Shown piece after piece: positions 11,398 through 23,314 of a DNA stretch of 64,000 bases. The first letter of the stretch is position 1. The number at the start of each line of letters is the position of its first letter. The stretch lies in assembly GCA_958295665.1 (NCBI GenBank), contig OY282560.1, positions 205,655,420 through 205,719,419 of the forward strand, read 5' to 3'. Below the pieces are notes generated by a model. It worked only from the letters and a program-made list of their open reading frames with translations, ran no database searches and was not told where the DNA came from. This DNA comes from Tipula vernalis. Its lineage: Eukaryota > Arthropoda > Insecta > Diptera > Tipulidae. The translations under genes were made by a program, and so were the position numbers.

Positions 11398-12653
11398 TGT
11401 TACGAAAGATGGTAATTTTCATTTTGTAAAAAAAAAAAAAAAAAAAATAAATAAAAAAAAGCAAACAAATTAATGAAGAAAAAAAACAGAAAAATTATAA
11501 CCGACAGTTTTTTTTTATCAATTGAATACACTCCGAAATATTTACACTAATTTTATTTGACCGATTGTAATTATAATTTAGGAATAAATCGAAGTAGGAA
11601 TAAAAGTTAGGAATAAATAAAAGTAGTAATAGAAGAAATTTATAGATTGGGAATGCCGGAAATGAAAAAAAAAAAAAAGAAAAAAAAAGAGAGAAGAAGA
11701 AGAGGAGTGAAGCAGAATAAATGGAAGAGGACGGACGAGTTTTTTTTGTCTGGACTGGAATGATTCTTCTTTTTGAAAAATAAATATAAAATAAAATTAA
11801 TTAAATAGATGATAAAATAAAATAAAAGTGAAAGAAAAAAAAATCAAATAATGATTGCATAATAATAATAATAATAACTAAAATAATAAAAATTATAAAA
11901 TTATAAAATAAGAATAATAAAAAAAAAAGACCTAGAAAAAAAAAAGGTGGCGGATTGCTAAACGGTGGGTTGAAAAACCATGTGAAAATAAAAACAATAA
12001 AATAAAAAGAAAAGAAAAATTAAACATAAGAAATATTAATTAAATTTTAAAAAAAAAAAAATAAATAAATAAATTTTAACGAAAACAATAAATAATAATT
12101 TAAAATTAAAAATAATAAAAAAAACAAATTTCGGCGTCGACGGTAAATCCACGATTCAACGGGATCAGATCTGCAACGCGGCGAGGTTATAATTAAGTAA
12201 GGGTTTTTTTTTTTGTATAAGATAAATTTATATAGATGGGTAAAATTAAAATTAAATGGTGATGGGGTTTGTTCGTTTGAATAATTAATAAAAAAAAAAG
12301 AAAAATTTTTGTGAATAGTAAAATATTTCAAGTGTTTTTTTTATTTTTTTTAGTACATTTTCGTTCGGGAAATTTTGGTTTGTTTTTTTTTTTTCTGATG
12401 ATAAATTGTTTGTTTTTCTTTTAAAATGAGTGGTTAATTAAACTTAGTATTGGTTCTGCTGGTGATTCATGACGCGATGTAGGTTTAAGTTATCTTTTTA
12501 TTTTTTTTTTTTCAATGCAGCAAATTCAAGCTTTCCTGAAGTCCACAAAGAACCACCCCTCACCACCACTGATTTCTAGCCGGCTGAGAAATGCTGCGTG
12601 GAACAACTTTCAGGAAAGTCTGCAACAAGTTCAATAATCCGTAGCTTGTTACA
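11398..12653 (+). repeat. Gypsy 5' LTR (1,256 bp)
   Basis: Starts TGTTACGAAAGATGG and ends CCGTAGCTTGTTACA. It is extremely A-rich, with runs such as A(n)TAAATAAA, (AAT)n and AAAATAAAATT. The inverted terminal TGTTAC/GTTACA is usual for LTRs. The minus-strand open frames inside (12,047-12,331, and its twin at 20,150-20,434) merely reflect the repeat and are not genes. I cannot place the TATA box or the R region with confidence because TATAAA-like strings are abundant. Confidence 0.95.
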
Positions 12654-12654
12654 G

Positions 12655-12671
12655 TGGCGCCCAAACTATCG
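12655..12671 (+). promoter_or_regulatory. Primer binding site, tRNA-Lys type
   Basis: TGGCGCCCAAACTATCG begins one base after the 5' LTR. The TGGCGCCCAA core is the complement of a lysine-tRNA 3' end as used by several gypsy-class elements and lentiviruses. It would prime minus-strand DNA synthesis. Confidence 0.85.
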
Positions 12672-13975
12672 TGCTGTCGAAATAATAATTTGTGATTTGT
12701 GAGAGAAAGTATTAATATTGATTGTTTTAAATTGGAATGATTTTTTTTATAAATTTGTTCATCTTTGAAATATGCATAAATTCTGTCCAAGGACATTTTG
12801 ATTTTTTTTGCTTACATATATTTCAATGTTCGATTTCATTAAAGAATTTAGCTAAACGGGGTTTCATTACATTTTATTTTATTTTATTATTTTTTTTTGA
12901 GTTGTAACAGGATTGATTCCATTATACAGTTGTAATGTTTAAATTTAATTTCGAATTCAATTCATAAATATAACTCTATAAATTTCATTTTGCGTAATTT
13001 TTTTTTATATCAATGCTATCTCACAATAAGCTTTCCGTATGTACTCGTACATATGTTAAGAATTTTAATTTTTTTTTGTTTTCGAGTGCTTATAATAGAG
13101 GTGTTATTCAGAAATTTTATTGAGTAATTTTTTTTGTTTCTCTCAAACATTTATCCGTTACCGAACGTTAAGATTTTAATTAAATCTGGATGATTGATGT
13201 ATTAACTGAGAGCAACAACAAATAATGCTTATTTAAATTTATTTATTTTTTTTTAATTCACATCATATTTTTTTTTTTGCATCGTCCAAGGTAAAACAAT
13301 ACAATGTCTCACTCGATAGTAGTATATCAGCTGATTTAAGGTACTGTAAATTGAATCGTATTGTGACGTCACTAGTGGAACCAATATTTTCCGATGTAAA
13401 TATTAATAATTAATTTAATTAAGTATATGATATTTTCCTTATATTTTTCTTTGAAATTTTCTTTTGAGTTTATTTTATTAATCAATTTTGTTTTTTTTGA
13501 AAATTTTTTTCAACGTTTATATACAATATTTACCAAACTAACTATTGAAGTTTCGTAATTTCTAAATTATTCATTTTACAACAAAGCAAAGCGACTGGAA
13601 ATATTTTTATTTCCGTGCATCCATTAATAAATATTGTAAAGCCCTCATCTCGAATTAGGTTATCGTTAGATCAGATATTTTGATAAGGATAACCCTTAAT
13701 CCGAATTATAATCGTTAGTTTTTTTAATAAATTAATAATTAATTTTATTAATAATTTTTTTTATATTAAATAAATTCCTTTTTCTAAATTTAGTTAAATT
13801 GGTTTCGGGTTTAATTTTTTTTATTTTGGTAATAAATAGAACCTTAAGAATTTAAAACAAAAAGTAATATTTTGTGAATTTCTCTCACAAAATCTACTTG
13901 ATTAATTTACTTAATTAGTCTATTAGTAAACTTAATTAATTCATCGTTACTCCTGAGATAATTGAGACAAAGATC
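12672..13975 (+). other. Gypsy 5' leader (untranslated, about 1.3 kb)
   Basis: AT-rich, poly-T-rich sequence between the primer binding site and gag with no open frame of interest. Such leaders normally carry packaging signals; none can be identified here by eye. Confidence 0.7.
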
Positions 13976-15925
13976 ATGGATCCTACATTTTTGAGCACTG
14001 ACGAACTTGAAATCGAATGTTTGTTACGCAATATTTCAGGATCAGTACTTGAACAACTGGATCAGTTAAATGCTGTTTTCAAATTAGAAAATGGAGGAAA
14101 AGTGACTGTGCCAGAGAAAATGCACCCATCTGCCCGAAAATCCCCTCAGCGAGAACTAGATATTTGTTCTGATAAACTCAGAAACTTGAAACCGCAGGTA
14201 CAAGAAATTTCTAATATCAATGTTAATGAACGAGGCAAGAAACTTGCAATTTTGAGTAGTCGAATTCTGCATGTAAGTGCACGACTACAACGTATCACAA
14301 ATACATCTCCCAAGTGTAAGAAATCAGCACAAACATTGTTAATTGCATGCGAGAAAGTTTTAGAAGTAATACAATCATTACTAGAATCCCGAGTCTCTGT
14401 AGATGAATTCGAGAAATCGGTTTCTGACGCAATACCTGAAAACAATCCATTTAGTTCCTCGCAGGATTGCCCTAAGTCTGATACTTCCGACACCTCCGAA
14501 AGTGAGGAATCTATAATTAACCCTAGACATAATATAAATTTACTTAGTTCCTCGGGTCAAGCTAGCTTAAAACAAAAACCGCCGCTACCCATCCCGACCA
14601 ATTTAACGATAGAAGAATACGAGAATTTAAAGGCGATAGTCAGCAAACTAACCATTGATAACAATGTTGCAGAATCACCCCAAGATAACCAAGATAGTGA
14701 TGCTATGAATGTTGGCAAACGCACAGATATGAGTACTCCCCAAAACCAAACTAGGTTTAAACATGTTCCACCTCGGGCCATTAATTCAAATCGGCAAGGA
14801 GTTTCCCAGCTAGCTTCCGCTCCTGATTTGGGTTCAAACTTCAATACAACCAATGGTGGTAAAATCGATGGCTCAATACTAGGTATTCACAAGTGGAACA
14901 TTACGTTCGATGGCTCACCAAGTGGACCAGCTGTTGAGCGATTTTTATACCGAGTTGAACGTTTGGCCCTCGCTAACAAAATCTCGGCAGAAAGACTAGT
15001 TAATGATTTGTACTTATTGTTAAGGAAAAGTGCACTGGAGTGGTACTGGTCTTTTCTAGAGCGTCGTGGCAATGTTGGCTGGGAAGAATTAAAGCAAGAA
15101 CTACTAGAAAGGTTTAAAGATCGTAGAACGGATGCTGAAATCAGGCAACTAATTGGTTCCATCAGACAGAAGTATAATGAAAGTTTTATGGATTTTTATA
15201 CAAGGGTCATAGACTCGACTCTACCTCTCAGTGCGCCGCTCCCTGATGGTGACCTATATTTTATATTGCGACGGAACATGAACAGTGCTCTGCAGTATAA
15301 GATTGCTGGACGACAGATAGTCTCAGTATCAGAGTTGGTTCACCAATGTGTCGATATAGAGGACACATGGAAGAGGTTGAGTAGTGATAAACCGGATAGA
15401 CAAGTAGCCTTTCGTCAACTTCATGAAGTAGTCCACGACAATCCTCATTATAGTGGTAATAATTTGCAAAACCAAAACCCTGGGGGGATTAATTATTCAA
15501 ATTTTAGGCCATCTGGTTATCCACCGATTGAGGAATCCAAATATCCCACTGCACAGGTTAGTCCCGGTAACTCGGGTAATCCTTTTGTAGATTATGGTAA
15601 TACCGACTATTATAATGAAGTAGGCGCCATAGGTGTCGCGAGTCAACCTATTAATCTACAGTCATCGTATCCGAATCGATTTCAACCAACATCCACCCAA
15701 GATATAAATAATTGGCGAAATCCCAACATGACCAGACATTGTTATGGTTGTGGTACACCCAACGTTATCAACCCAAATTGTCAGCTTTGCAATTCACCAA
15801 ATGCGGGAAACAGTCGACGGGGGATGAGAACACCTGGAGTTCAGCCTCCCCCGATACCAGAAGCCACCAGGATACAAACCGAGGATACGGCCTCGAATAC
15901 ATGCCCGGAATTATACCGACGTTAA
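13976..15925 (+). CDS. gag: Gypsy Gag polyprotein (intact, 649 aa)
   Basis: Structural capsid/nucleocapsid precursor that assembles the virus-like particle. The ATG at 13,976 is the first in an open frame that starts after the leader. Residues about 1-290 are hydrophilic with a serine-rich stretch and no recognised motif. Residues about 305-480 form the retrotransposon Gag/capsid domain, with KWNITFDGSPSGPAVERFLY, SALEWYWSFLE and a YNESFMDFYTRV segment. Near residue 585 a C-x2-C...C-x2-C cluster (CYGCG then CQLC) stands in place of a usual CCHC knuckle and may be a zinc ribbon. The frame overlaps pol by 214 nt, with pol in the -1 frame. No internal stop, in contrast to pol. Confidence 0.9.
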   Translation: MDPTFLSTDELEIECLLRNISGSVLEQLDQLNAVFKLENGGKVTVPEKMHPSARKSPQRELDICSDKLRNLKPQVQEISNINVNERGKKLAILSSRILHVSARLQRITNTSPKCKKSAQTLLIACEKVLEVIQSLLESRVSVDEFEKSVSDAIPENNPFSSSQDCPKSDTSDTSESEESIINPRHNINLLSSSGQASLKQKPPLPIPTNLTIEEYENLKAIVSKLTIDNNVAESPQDNQDSDAMNVGKRTDMSTPQNQTRFKHVPPRAINSNRQGVSQLASAPDLGSNFNTTNGGKIDGSILGIHKWNITFDGSPSGPAVERFLYRVERLALANKISAERLVNDLYLLLRKSALEWYWSFLERRGNVGWEELKQELLERFKDRRTDAEIRQLIGSIRQKYNESFMDFYTRVIDSTLPLSAPLPDGDLYFILRRNMNSALQYKIAGRQIVSVSELVHQCVDIEDTWKRLSSDKPDRQVAFRQLHEVVHDNPHYSGNNLQNQNPGGINYSNFRPSGYPPIEESKYPTAQVSPGNSGNPFVDYGNTDYYNEVGAIGVASQPINLQSSYPNRFQPTSTQDINNWRNPNMTRHCYGCGTPNVINPNCQLCNSPNAGNSRRGMRTPGVQPPPIPEATRIQTEDTASNTCPELYRR

Positions 15926-18258
15926 CTTTTTCTGCGGTTAAAGCAAGTCCTGCTTATCCTGACGTCCAAAATTCTATCACACCAAATATTTATAAACCCA
16001 ACCATCATTCCACAAACCCCTTTGCTCATACTTTGACGGCTAATTCATCTTTTAGCTCGAATCAAACCATATTTAGTCCTAGCCAAACTTCAAGTAGTGA
16101 TGCCCTAACATCACATTCTAAATTAACTCAAACTGTTTCTCCAATGCCTGCGTTAAAATCCGCACATAGGAATGTTAAATATTGGATGCTGCGGCGCACC
16201 TTAAAAAAAATGATATGCGAATCTGTGGTACATGTAACGGATAATGATCAACGGCCATACGCAAAAGTATTGATTGCTGGAATACCATACACAGGCTTAT
16301 TAGACAGCGGTGCGAATATTAGTGTACTTGGGGCCGGTTCAGAAAATTTTTTACAACTGTCTGGTATCAAAATTCACTATCTGCCTTCCTTTTTAAAAAC
16401 CGCAAGTGGCGAAAACCAAAGGATAATCGGGCATTCAATTTTACCAGTATCTTACCAAGGTAAGACTAAGCGCCTGCGTTTTCATATCGCTCCAGGGTTA
16501 ATTCAACCACTTTATCTCGGGATCGATTTCTGGAACTTGTTTGGCTTGGCTCCAGCAGTCGTAGGTTCCTTGGATATAGAAAAACCAAATCAGGTAACAG
16601 ACAATCGTCACCAGTTGTCTCCTGAACACGAGTCTCAGTTGGAAGAAATAGTTGAATCATTTCCATGCTCTATTAAGAACGGGTTAGGTAAAACGAACTT
16701 AATTACTCACGTAATCGATGTCGGTAGTGCAAGACCGGTTAAACAGCGATACTATCCCGTTTCACCAGCTGTCCAAGCAGAGATCTATAAGGAGTTGGAT
16801 AGAATGCTGCAGTCGGGGGTGATAGAGGAAAGTCAGAGCTCATGGTCTTCACCGATCGCCGTTGTCCGTAAAGGCAATGGCAAGGTGAGGCTATGTCTCG
16901 ACGCCCGGAAGGTTAACGAAGTCACAATTAAAGACGCATATCCGCTGCCACTGATTGAGGGATTACTAAGTCGACTTGACCAGACCAAATACATTTCATC
17001 AATCGACCTAAAAGATGCCTTTTGGCAAATCCCTCTTGATGTGGCATCGCGTGATAAAACTGCGTTCACCGTTCCGGGCCGCCCCCTCTATCACTTCACG
17101 GTCATGCCGTTCGGTCTATGCAATGCTCCTCAGTCATTGTGTAGACTGATGCATAAAGTGATTCCGTACCATTTGCATGACCGGGTCTTTGTTTATTTAG
17201 ACGACTTGCTCATCGTTTCGGCAGAATTAGAAGAACATTTCTCTCTATTAACTGAGGTTGCAAGGTTATTAAAATTAGCAAATCTTACAATCAACGTTGA
17301 AAAGAGCAAGTTCGTCTTAAAAGAGACAAAGTACCTGGGTCATGTAATTGGTAACGGGATCATCCGTATGGACCCCGACAAAGTGCAGGCGATTGAAGAC
17401 TATCCAACTCCTCAAACCGTCAAACAATTACGGTCATTTTTGGGTTTGGCGGGATGGTATCAGCGATTCATATCTTGTTACGCTTCCATTACCGCTCCCT
17501 TAACGGACTTACTAAAGAAGAATCAGAAACTTGTGTGGAATGAGTCCGCGAACGAGGCATTCACAAAACTTAAAGCAGCATTAACTTCGGCTCCAGTATT
17601 ACAAAATGCAGATTTTCAACGACCCTTTTTCATACAATGTGACGCCAGTTCAAGGGGAATCGGGAGCGTATTGTTCCAAAGGTCTGAGGACGGGAGTGAA
17701 CATCCAATTGCCTACTACAGCCATAAGCTTAATCCTGCTCAACGTAAGTATAGCGTAACCGAGTTAGAATGCCTAGCTGCGGTACTCAGCGTAAAAAAAT
17801 TTAGACCGTATGTGGAGGGTTATACTTTCACCATCATCACCGATCATTCAAGCTTGAAGTGGTTAATGGATCAGCGAGATCTATCGGGAAGACTGGCGAG
17901 GTGGAGCCTTCAATTACAACGTTTCGATTTTTGTATTGAATATCGGAAAGGTTCACAAAACGTTGTTCCTGATGCGTTATCCCGAATGGATCTCGAAGCT
18001 ATTACTAAGCCGAGTGAGGATGATGATGGTGGGGGTGTACCGCCTCTGCATGTGAATCTAGACTCAAACGCCTTTCTCGATCTTGCTTACGTTGACAGAG
18101 TTCAGGCTCTTGCAGATAACCCTACGGCTAAAACTAATTTTAAACAATTAGATGGCAAATTGTACATTTGTCCTAATGGTGATATTAGTTCCATGAATGA
18201 CATCTCGGCTTGGAAACTTGTAGTACCAGATTCCTTCGTTATTGTCACAGGCACATGA
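15712..18258 (+). pseudogene. pol: Gypsy Pol: protease, reverse transcriptase, RNase H (848 codons, frame broken at the end)
   Basis: Open from before 15,712 in the -1 frame relative to gag, so normally reached by ribosomal frameshift rather than at the ATG. Protease motif LLDSGANIS sits near residue 195. RT shows SSWSSPIAVVRKGNGKVRLC, SSIDLKDAFWQIPL, MPFGLCNAPQ and the catalytic VYLDDLL near residue 494. RNase H has FFIQCDASSRGIGSVLF (about residue 640), ELECLAAVLSVKKFRPY and ITDHSSLKWL, plus the terminal DALSR. The frame closes at 18,258 because of a one-base indel near 18,240; integrase continues in the next frame. All catalytic residues of PR, RT and RNase H appear present. Confidence 0.9.
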
Positions 18259-19279
18259 CTCACCCACTGCAGCCCATTTGGGACAGGCAAAGACTCTTGA
18301 AGTGTTACAAAGGCAATTTTACTGGGCGACTATGGCACGTGATGTAAGAAATTACATACAAAAATGTGAAACTTGTAAACAAGTTAAAGCCACCAATTAC
18401 ATTACTCAGCCTGAAATGGGTAAGTTCATGGAGGTACACCGACCATTCCAAAAATTGTTTATGGACTTTTTAGGACCTTATCCATGAAGTCGTCTTGGGA
18501 ATATATTTATATTAATTATATTAGATCAATATACCAAATTTGTTCTCTTAGAACCAGTAAAATCCGCTACGGCAAACCATGTGGTAAACTTTTTGAAAAA
18601 GCGTGTTTTTTCTATTTTTGGTGTTCCCGAAGTCATCACTACAGATAACGGACCTCAATTTAGATCTAATCTTCTCGCTGACTTATTGGATTACTATGGG
18701 ATTAAACACCAATTCACCCCCATTTATTCGCCGCAATCGAACGCATCTGAGAGGGGTAACCGGACGATACTCTCTGCAATTCGTTCATATGTCAAAGATG
18801 ATCATAAGAAATGGGATGTTCATTTAGACGAAATCAGTTCGGCATTACGAAACTCTGTGCACAGTTCTACAAGTTTCTCCCCATACTTTCTTACTTTTGG
18901 ACAGCACATGGTAAATCATGGTTCTTGCTACAAACTGATGAGGGATCTAAATCTGTTAAATTATAAACAAGCATCAGTCATGGATGTTACTAATCGCCTC
19001 TCAGCTGCACAAGAATTAGTTTTGTCTCATCTATTTAACGCTTACCAAAGAAGTAACACAACTTACAATCTACGAAGTAAACGAAGAAATTTTGAGCCTG
19101 GGCAAAATGTTTTTGTGAGAAACTTCGTGCAAAGCAATGCGGCTGCAAATTTCTCAGCAAAACTTGCACCTAAATTCGTAAAGGGGCAAATAATTCGGAA
19201 AATAGGTAACGTATCTTACGAAGTTGCGGACACTAAAGGACATTCGATTGGTGTCTATCATGCGAAAGATATACGATGA
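18242..19279 (+). pseudogene. Gypsy integrase (frameshifted from pol and split by a TGA)
   Basis: C-terminal part of Pol. The N-terminal zinc region reads AHDSPTAAHLGQAKTLEVLQ followed by CETCKQVKA (H-H-C-C). The first catalytic aspartate is in FMDFLGPYP; the next codon is TGA (18,485-18,487), probably from CGA, and coding resumes in the same frame. The second aspartate is in VITTDNGPQF and the glutamate in NASERGNRTI. The C-terminal GPY/F-like region includes KLAPKFVKGQIIRKIGNVSYEV and ends at 19,279. One frameshift and one nonsense change make it non-functional without recoding, though the sequence is otherwise well kept. Confidence 0.9.
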
Positions 19280-19502
19280 TCGTTTCTTTTCTACGTATTG
19301 GTAACTAGTGAATAATATAGATAATTACGACTTGCCGAATGGTTTAAAAAAAAAAAAAAAAAAAAAAAACAATATTTTTAGATTTGGATTCGGTTTCTTA
19401 TTTAGTACTTTAATTGATTACTACTAACCATAAAATAACATATACTTAGTATAAAATGCCCGGCTTGAGACATCTCAAGGGTGCTGGGTCTGCCCCACGA
19501 TT
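19280..19502 (+). other. Gypsy 3' untranslated segment before the 3' LTR
   Basis: Contains a run of about 24 A (19,345-19,369) and ends GTCTGCCCCACGATT before the LTR. I see no classical polypurine tract; CTCAAGGGTGCTGGG is the only mildly purine-rich piece near the LTR. Confidence 0.6.
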
Positions 19503-20754
19503 TGTTACGAAAGATGGTAATTTTCATTTTGTAAAAAAAAAAAAAAAAAAAATAAATAAAAAAAAGCAAACAAATTAATGAAGAAAAAAACAGAAAAATT
19601 ATAACCGACAGTTTTTTTTTATCAATTGAATACACTCCGAAATATTTACACTAATTTTATTTGACCGATTGTAATTATAATTTAGGAATAAATCGAAGTA
19701 GGAATAAAAGTTAGGAATAAATAAAAGTAGTAATAGAAGAAATTTATAGATTGGGAATGCCGGAAATGAAAAAAAAAAAAAAGAAAAAAAAGAGAGAAGA
19801 AGAAGGGGAGTGAAGCAGAATAAATGGAAGAGGACGGACGAGTTTTTTTTGTCTGGACTGGAATGATTCTTCTTTTTGAAAAATAAATATAAAATAAAAT
19901 TAATTAAATAGATGATAAAATAAAATAAAAGTGAAAGAAAAAAAAATCAAATAATGATTGCATAATAATAATAATAATAACTAAAATAATAAAAATTATA
20001 AAATTATAAAATAAGAATAATAAAAAAAAAAGACCTAGAAAAAAAAAAGGTGGCGGATTGCTAAACGGTGGGTTGAAAAACCATGTGAAAATAAAAACAA
20101 TAAAATAAAAAGAAAAGAAAAATTAAACATAAGAAATATTAATTAAATTTTAAAAAAAAAAAAATAAATAAATAAATTTTAACGAAAACAATAAATAATA
20201 ATTTAAAATTAAAAATAATAAAAAAAACAAATTTCGGCGTCGACGGTAAATCCACGATTCAACGGGATCAGATCTGCAACGCGGCGAGGTTATAATTAAG
20301 TAAGGGTTTTTTTTTTTGTATAAGATAAATTTATATAGATGGGTAAAATTAAAATTAAATGGTGATGGGGTTTGTTCGTTTGAATAATTAATAAAAAAAA
20401 AAGAAAAATTTTTGTGAATAGTAAAATATTTCAAGTGTTTTTTTTATTTTTTTTAGTACATTTTCGTTCGGGAAATTTTGGTTTGTTTTTTTTTTTCTGA
20501 TGATAAATTGTTTGTTTTTCTTTTAAAATGAGTGGTTAATTAAACTTAGTATTGGTTCTGCTGGTGATTCATGACGCGATGTAGGTTTAAGTTATCTTTT
20601 TATTTTTTTTTTTCAATGCAGCAAATTCAAGCTTTCCTGAAGTCCACAAAGAACCACCCCTCACCACCACTGATTTCTAGCCGGCTGAGAAATGCTGCGT
20701 GGAACAACTTTCAGGAAAGTCTGCAACAAGTTCAATAATCCGTAGCTTGTTACA
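19503..20754 (+). repeat. Gypsy 3' LTR (1,252 bp)
   Basis: Near-identical to 11,398-12,653. Visible differences are lengths of A or T runs and one A-to-G change within the AGAAGAAG(A/G)GGAGTG stretch. Ends GTTACA and is followed by ATTG, the target duplication. Confidence 0.95.
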
Positions 20755-22095
20755 ATTGTTATAATTGAGCTACGCAAACAAGAACAATCTTCATAAATGT
20801 TAATTCAGTTAAATGTCAAATAATATTTGTTTATGTAGGTGTAACTAAATATTCTGGATCATCGAAAAGTGTTCTTTAGATTTTGAATCTATGAATTTAA
20901 CCTTTTCAATATTACCGAAACGGTATTTGCAGCTTTTTGAATGATTATTAGATTGAAAATCTAACATTGGCAAGTGCCAAGGGGACCTCTTCCTATGTAC
21001 ACTGAAATGTACAGATATGCAATCTCTAAAAACTACCGAGCAAACAGTTCTTTCATCTTATTGTTTGGTCAAATCTGTGCTTTAAATCATTTTCAATATT
21101 AACACAACAGTATGTCTTGCGATACTCGAGTAAATATTTTAAAAAGCACTTCTATAATAAATTGAGTTATGTGGTATTTATGAGAACATCTTTCCAGCTC
21201 CAATGTTAAAACGTAGAACCCAAATACAGATTAGAAAAATTGGGTCAAAGGAAAACATTTTTATTTTTAGTTAAGTTTTCCTTTAGATAAATTCTTCAAA
21301 TACCTTTTTTATCTGTAATTTTTTTTTTATTTCAATTTTCTTTTCGTTTCATATTTTTATCCAAAAATAAAATACTTTGAAATATTGTACTTGTAAAGGT
21401 ACTCGTTTTGCACAAACAAAAAAAATTTTTTTGAGTATCCAATTAAAACTCCTAATTTTACTCCAAATTCAAGACGATATTGTTTATTATACCTGAATAC
21501 CTCCTATTCAGTAATAAATACCTATGCCCTTTGTTAATAATCACCTTAATGATTAAAAATCTATTACAACCTAAACCACTCATCTTATCTATCCACATAA
21601 TAAATATTTCGATTAAATATCAAAACCAAAATTTAAATATCCATTTGGCTGAAATAAACCACCTTCAAAAAAAATACGTGCGTAATATTCAAATTCAAAT
21701 CGTATCGATGTGATAAGAATCTGTAATTTCCATAAATATTTCTTATCAAACAATTTGAAAAGAATATCATCCAAAATGTATGCCCTCAAGCATAATTGAA
21801 TGGTATTCAACTCAATTACTATACCATTTCACCATTGCCGTCGTCAACATCATCAATTTATTTTTCGTATATCTGAAGACAATCAGATGACAAAATTTAT
21901 TTTGATTAAAAAAAACGTGTGTGCGTCTATTTAGTGGATACACAAGATGTAAGGATGTAAAGTCAGACAGAAAAAAAAATTCTACATAATTGTAAATATC
22001 TCAAAAGATTATGCTTTATATAATATATTTACGGATCTAACTTCTCATCATTTTCGCCATTCATGATACCGTTATTCTTAATAGCCACATAAATA
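20755..22095. other. AT-rich spacer without recognised genes
   Basis: No family signatures in any frame. After the gypsy target duplication the sequence is ordinary AT-rich DNA. Confidence 0.45.
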
Positions 22096-22340
22096 CAGTG
22101 CTGGGAAAAAAAATTGGGCAAACATATTTTATTACAAATTGGAGTCTTTTTTTGCTAAAATTACAAAAGTTTTGAAAGCAAATGGTTTATTGTTTCATTT
22201 TAAATACATGTATGACCTAATTTTTTGAAAAAAAAAAAAATGTACCTGCAATTTAGGGGGAAAACCCGAAAAATGCCAAAATATTCAAAAAACGTTGATT
22301 GGAGTTAAAGTAATGGAATAAATTAAACACTTATTTTGTG

Positions 22341-22381
22341 GGCGCGAAGCGCCTCAACCTCGTACTGCCGCTTTGCGGCAG
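22341..22381. other. Two adjacent GC-rich hairpins, possible Helitron 3' structure
   Basis: GGCGC-GAA-GCGCC (22,341-22,353) is followed eleven bases later by CTGCCGC-TTT-GCGGCAG (22,365-22,381), both perfect stems in a strongly AT-rich setting. They lie about 420 bp downstream (minus strand) of the helicase stop of Helitron copy 2. Helitrons terminate near short GC-rich hairpins, so this may be the element's 3' terminal structure, but no clear CTRR-AT end is visible. Confidence 0.45.
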
Positions 22382-22798
22382 CATTTTAGCTCTTATACTC
22401 CGTGCTAATCAACCAACGTCAAACTTTGATGAGGATAACTATAGTATATAAGCTTTGTTTTCGTTATGTAATTTTACAAAATGTATGAGGATTTAACTCT
22501 TGTAACATGGCAGATTAGACCGAAAATAGCGTAGTGTTTCCTGGAGTTAATTATAAAACTATAAAATATGTATGTACTTCTTCCACATCACCATTGAGGT
22601 AGAGTACAGGCGCATTTTTTTTATGTGGTGTCCCCCGTAGGCCCAATCCACAATACAAAGAAATCTAAACCAATCAAATAAAAAAAAACAAAAATTCGCC
22701 CGAGCAAGAGTTATTCGTCCCTTATTGATAATCCATACGTCTTTGGTAACAAATATTACGTATATAATATACTACTGAAGTTTAGGTTGTTTTGGGAA

Positions 22799-23293
22799 CT
22801 AAGGGTCAATAATTTCCTTATAAACAATACTTTTTGTAGATACTCTATCATTATTAGATAAATGGCCCTGATCTGAAGTATCTGTAATGTAAAATCGCAA
22901 TCCATCAAACGAAGGAACTCTACTGGCAGCAACATACAATTGTCCATGGGTAAACACAGGTTGTCGTAATAAAATCCCTACTTTTTCAAATGTTTGTCCT
23001 TGCGATTTATTTATAGATATTGCAAAAGCTGATATAACTGGGAATTGAGTACGTTTAAAATGAAAAGGTAAAAGTGTACCTGAATATGTGAAATGAATCC
23101 GAGGAATTAAAATTCGTGTGTTACGTGCAACGCCTGTCAAAATTTCACAATCAATAGTATTTGTATGCATTTTTTTCAGACGCATTCGAATTCCATTCAC
23201 CAATGCAATCTTTGTATTTAAATTACGTATGAGTAACACAATATAATTCTCTTTCAAAACCAATTTGTGTGGCGGTAAACCGGTAACAGTCAA
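22799..23293 (-). pseudogene. Helitron helicase C-terminal domain
   Basis: End of the Pif1-type helicase. The frame begins after a stop at about 23,315 and reads through GLPPHKLVLKENYIVLLIRN, RLKKMHTNTIDCEILTG, and the motifs V/VI stretch FAISINKSQGQTFEKVGILL then FTHGQLYVAASRV. The protein ends at the stop before 22,799, about 164 codons after the last break. The sequence matches the usual end of Helitron helicases. It is a segment of the same broken gene as the two entries upstream. Confidence 0.87.
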
Positions 23294-23314
23294 AAAATTT
23301 AAAAATTCAACCGG

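Larger units (their letters stand above)
11398..20754 (+). mobile_element. Gypsy-type LTR retrotransposon, structurally complete, recently inserted
   Basis: A 9.36-kb Ty3/gypsy element: 5' LTR, tRNA-Lys-like primer binding site, long AT-rich leader, gag, overlapping pol in the order protease-RT-RNase H-integrase, then 3' LTR. LTRs begin TGTTAC and end GTTACA. Both outer edges carry ATTG (11,394-11,397 and 20,755-20,758), a 4-bp target-site duplication. The LTRs differ mainly by homopolymer lengths and about one visible substitution, so the insertion is young. No envelope gene follows pol; only about 220 bp separate the pol end from the 3' LTR. Confidence 0.95.

Noticed and set aside
12047..12331. 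94-codon minus-strand frame, duplicated at 20,150-20,434
   Set aside because: Lies within the gypsy LTRs; low-complexity F/Y/K translation of A/T runs, duplicated because the LTR is.
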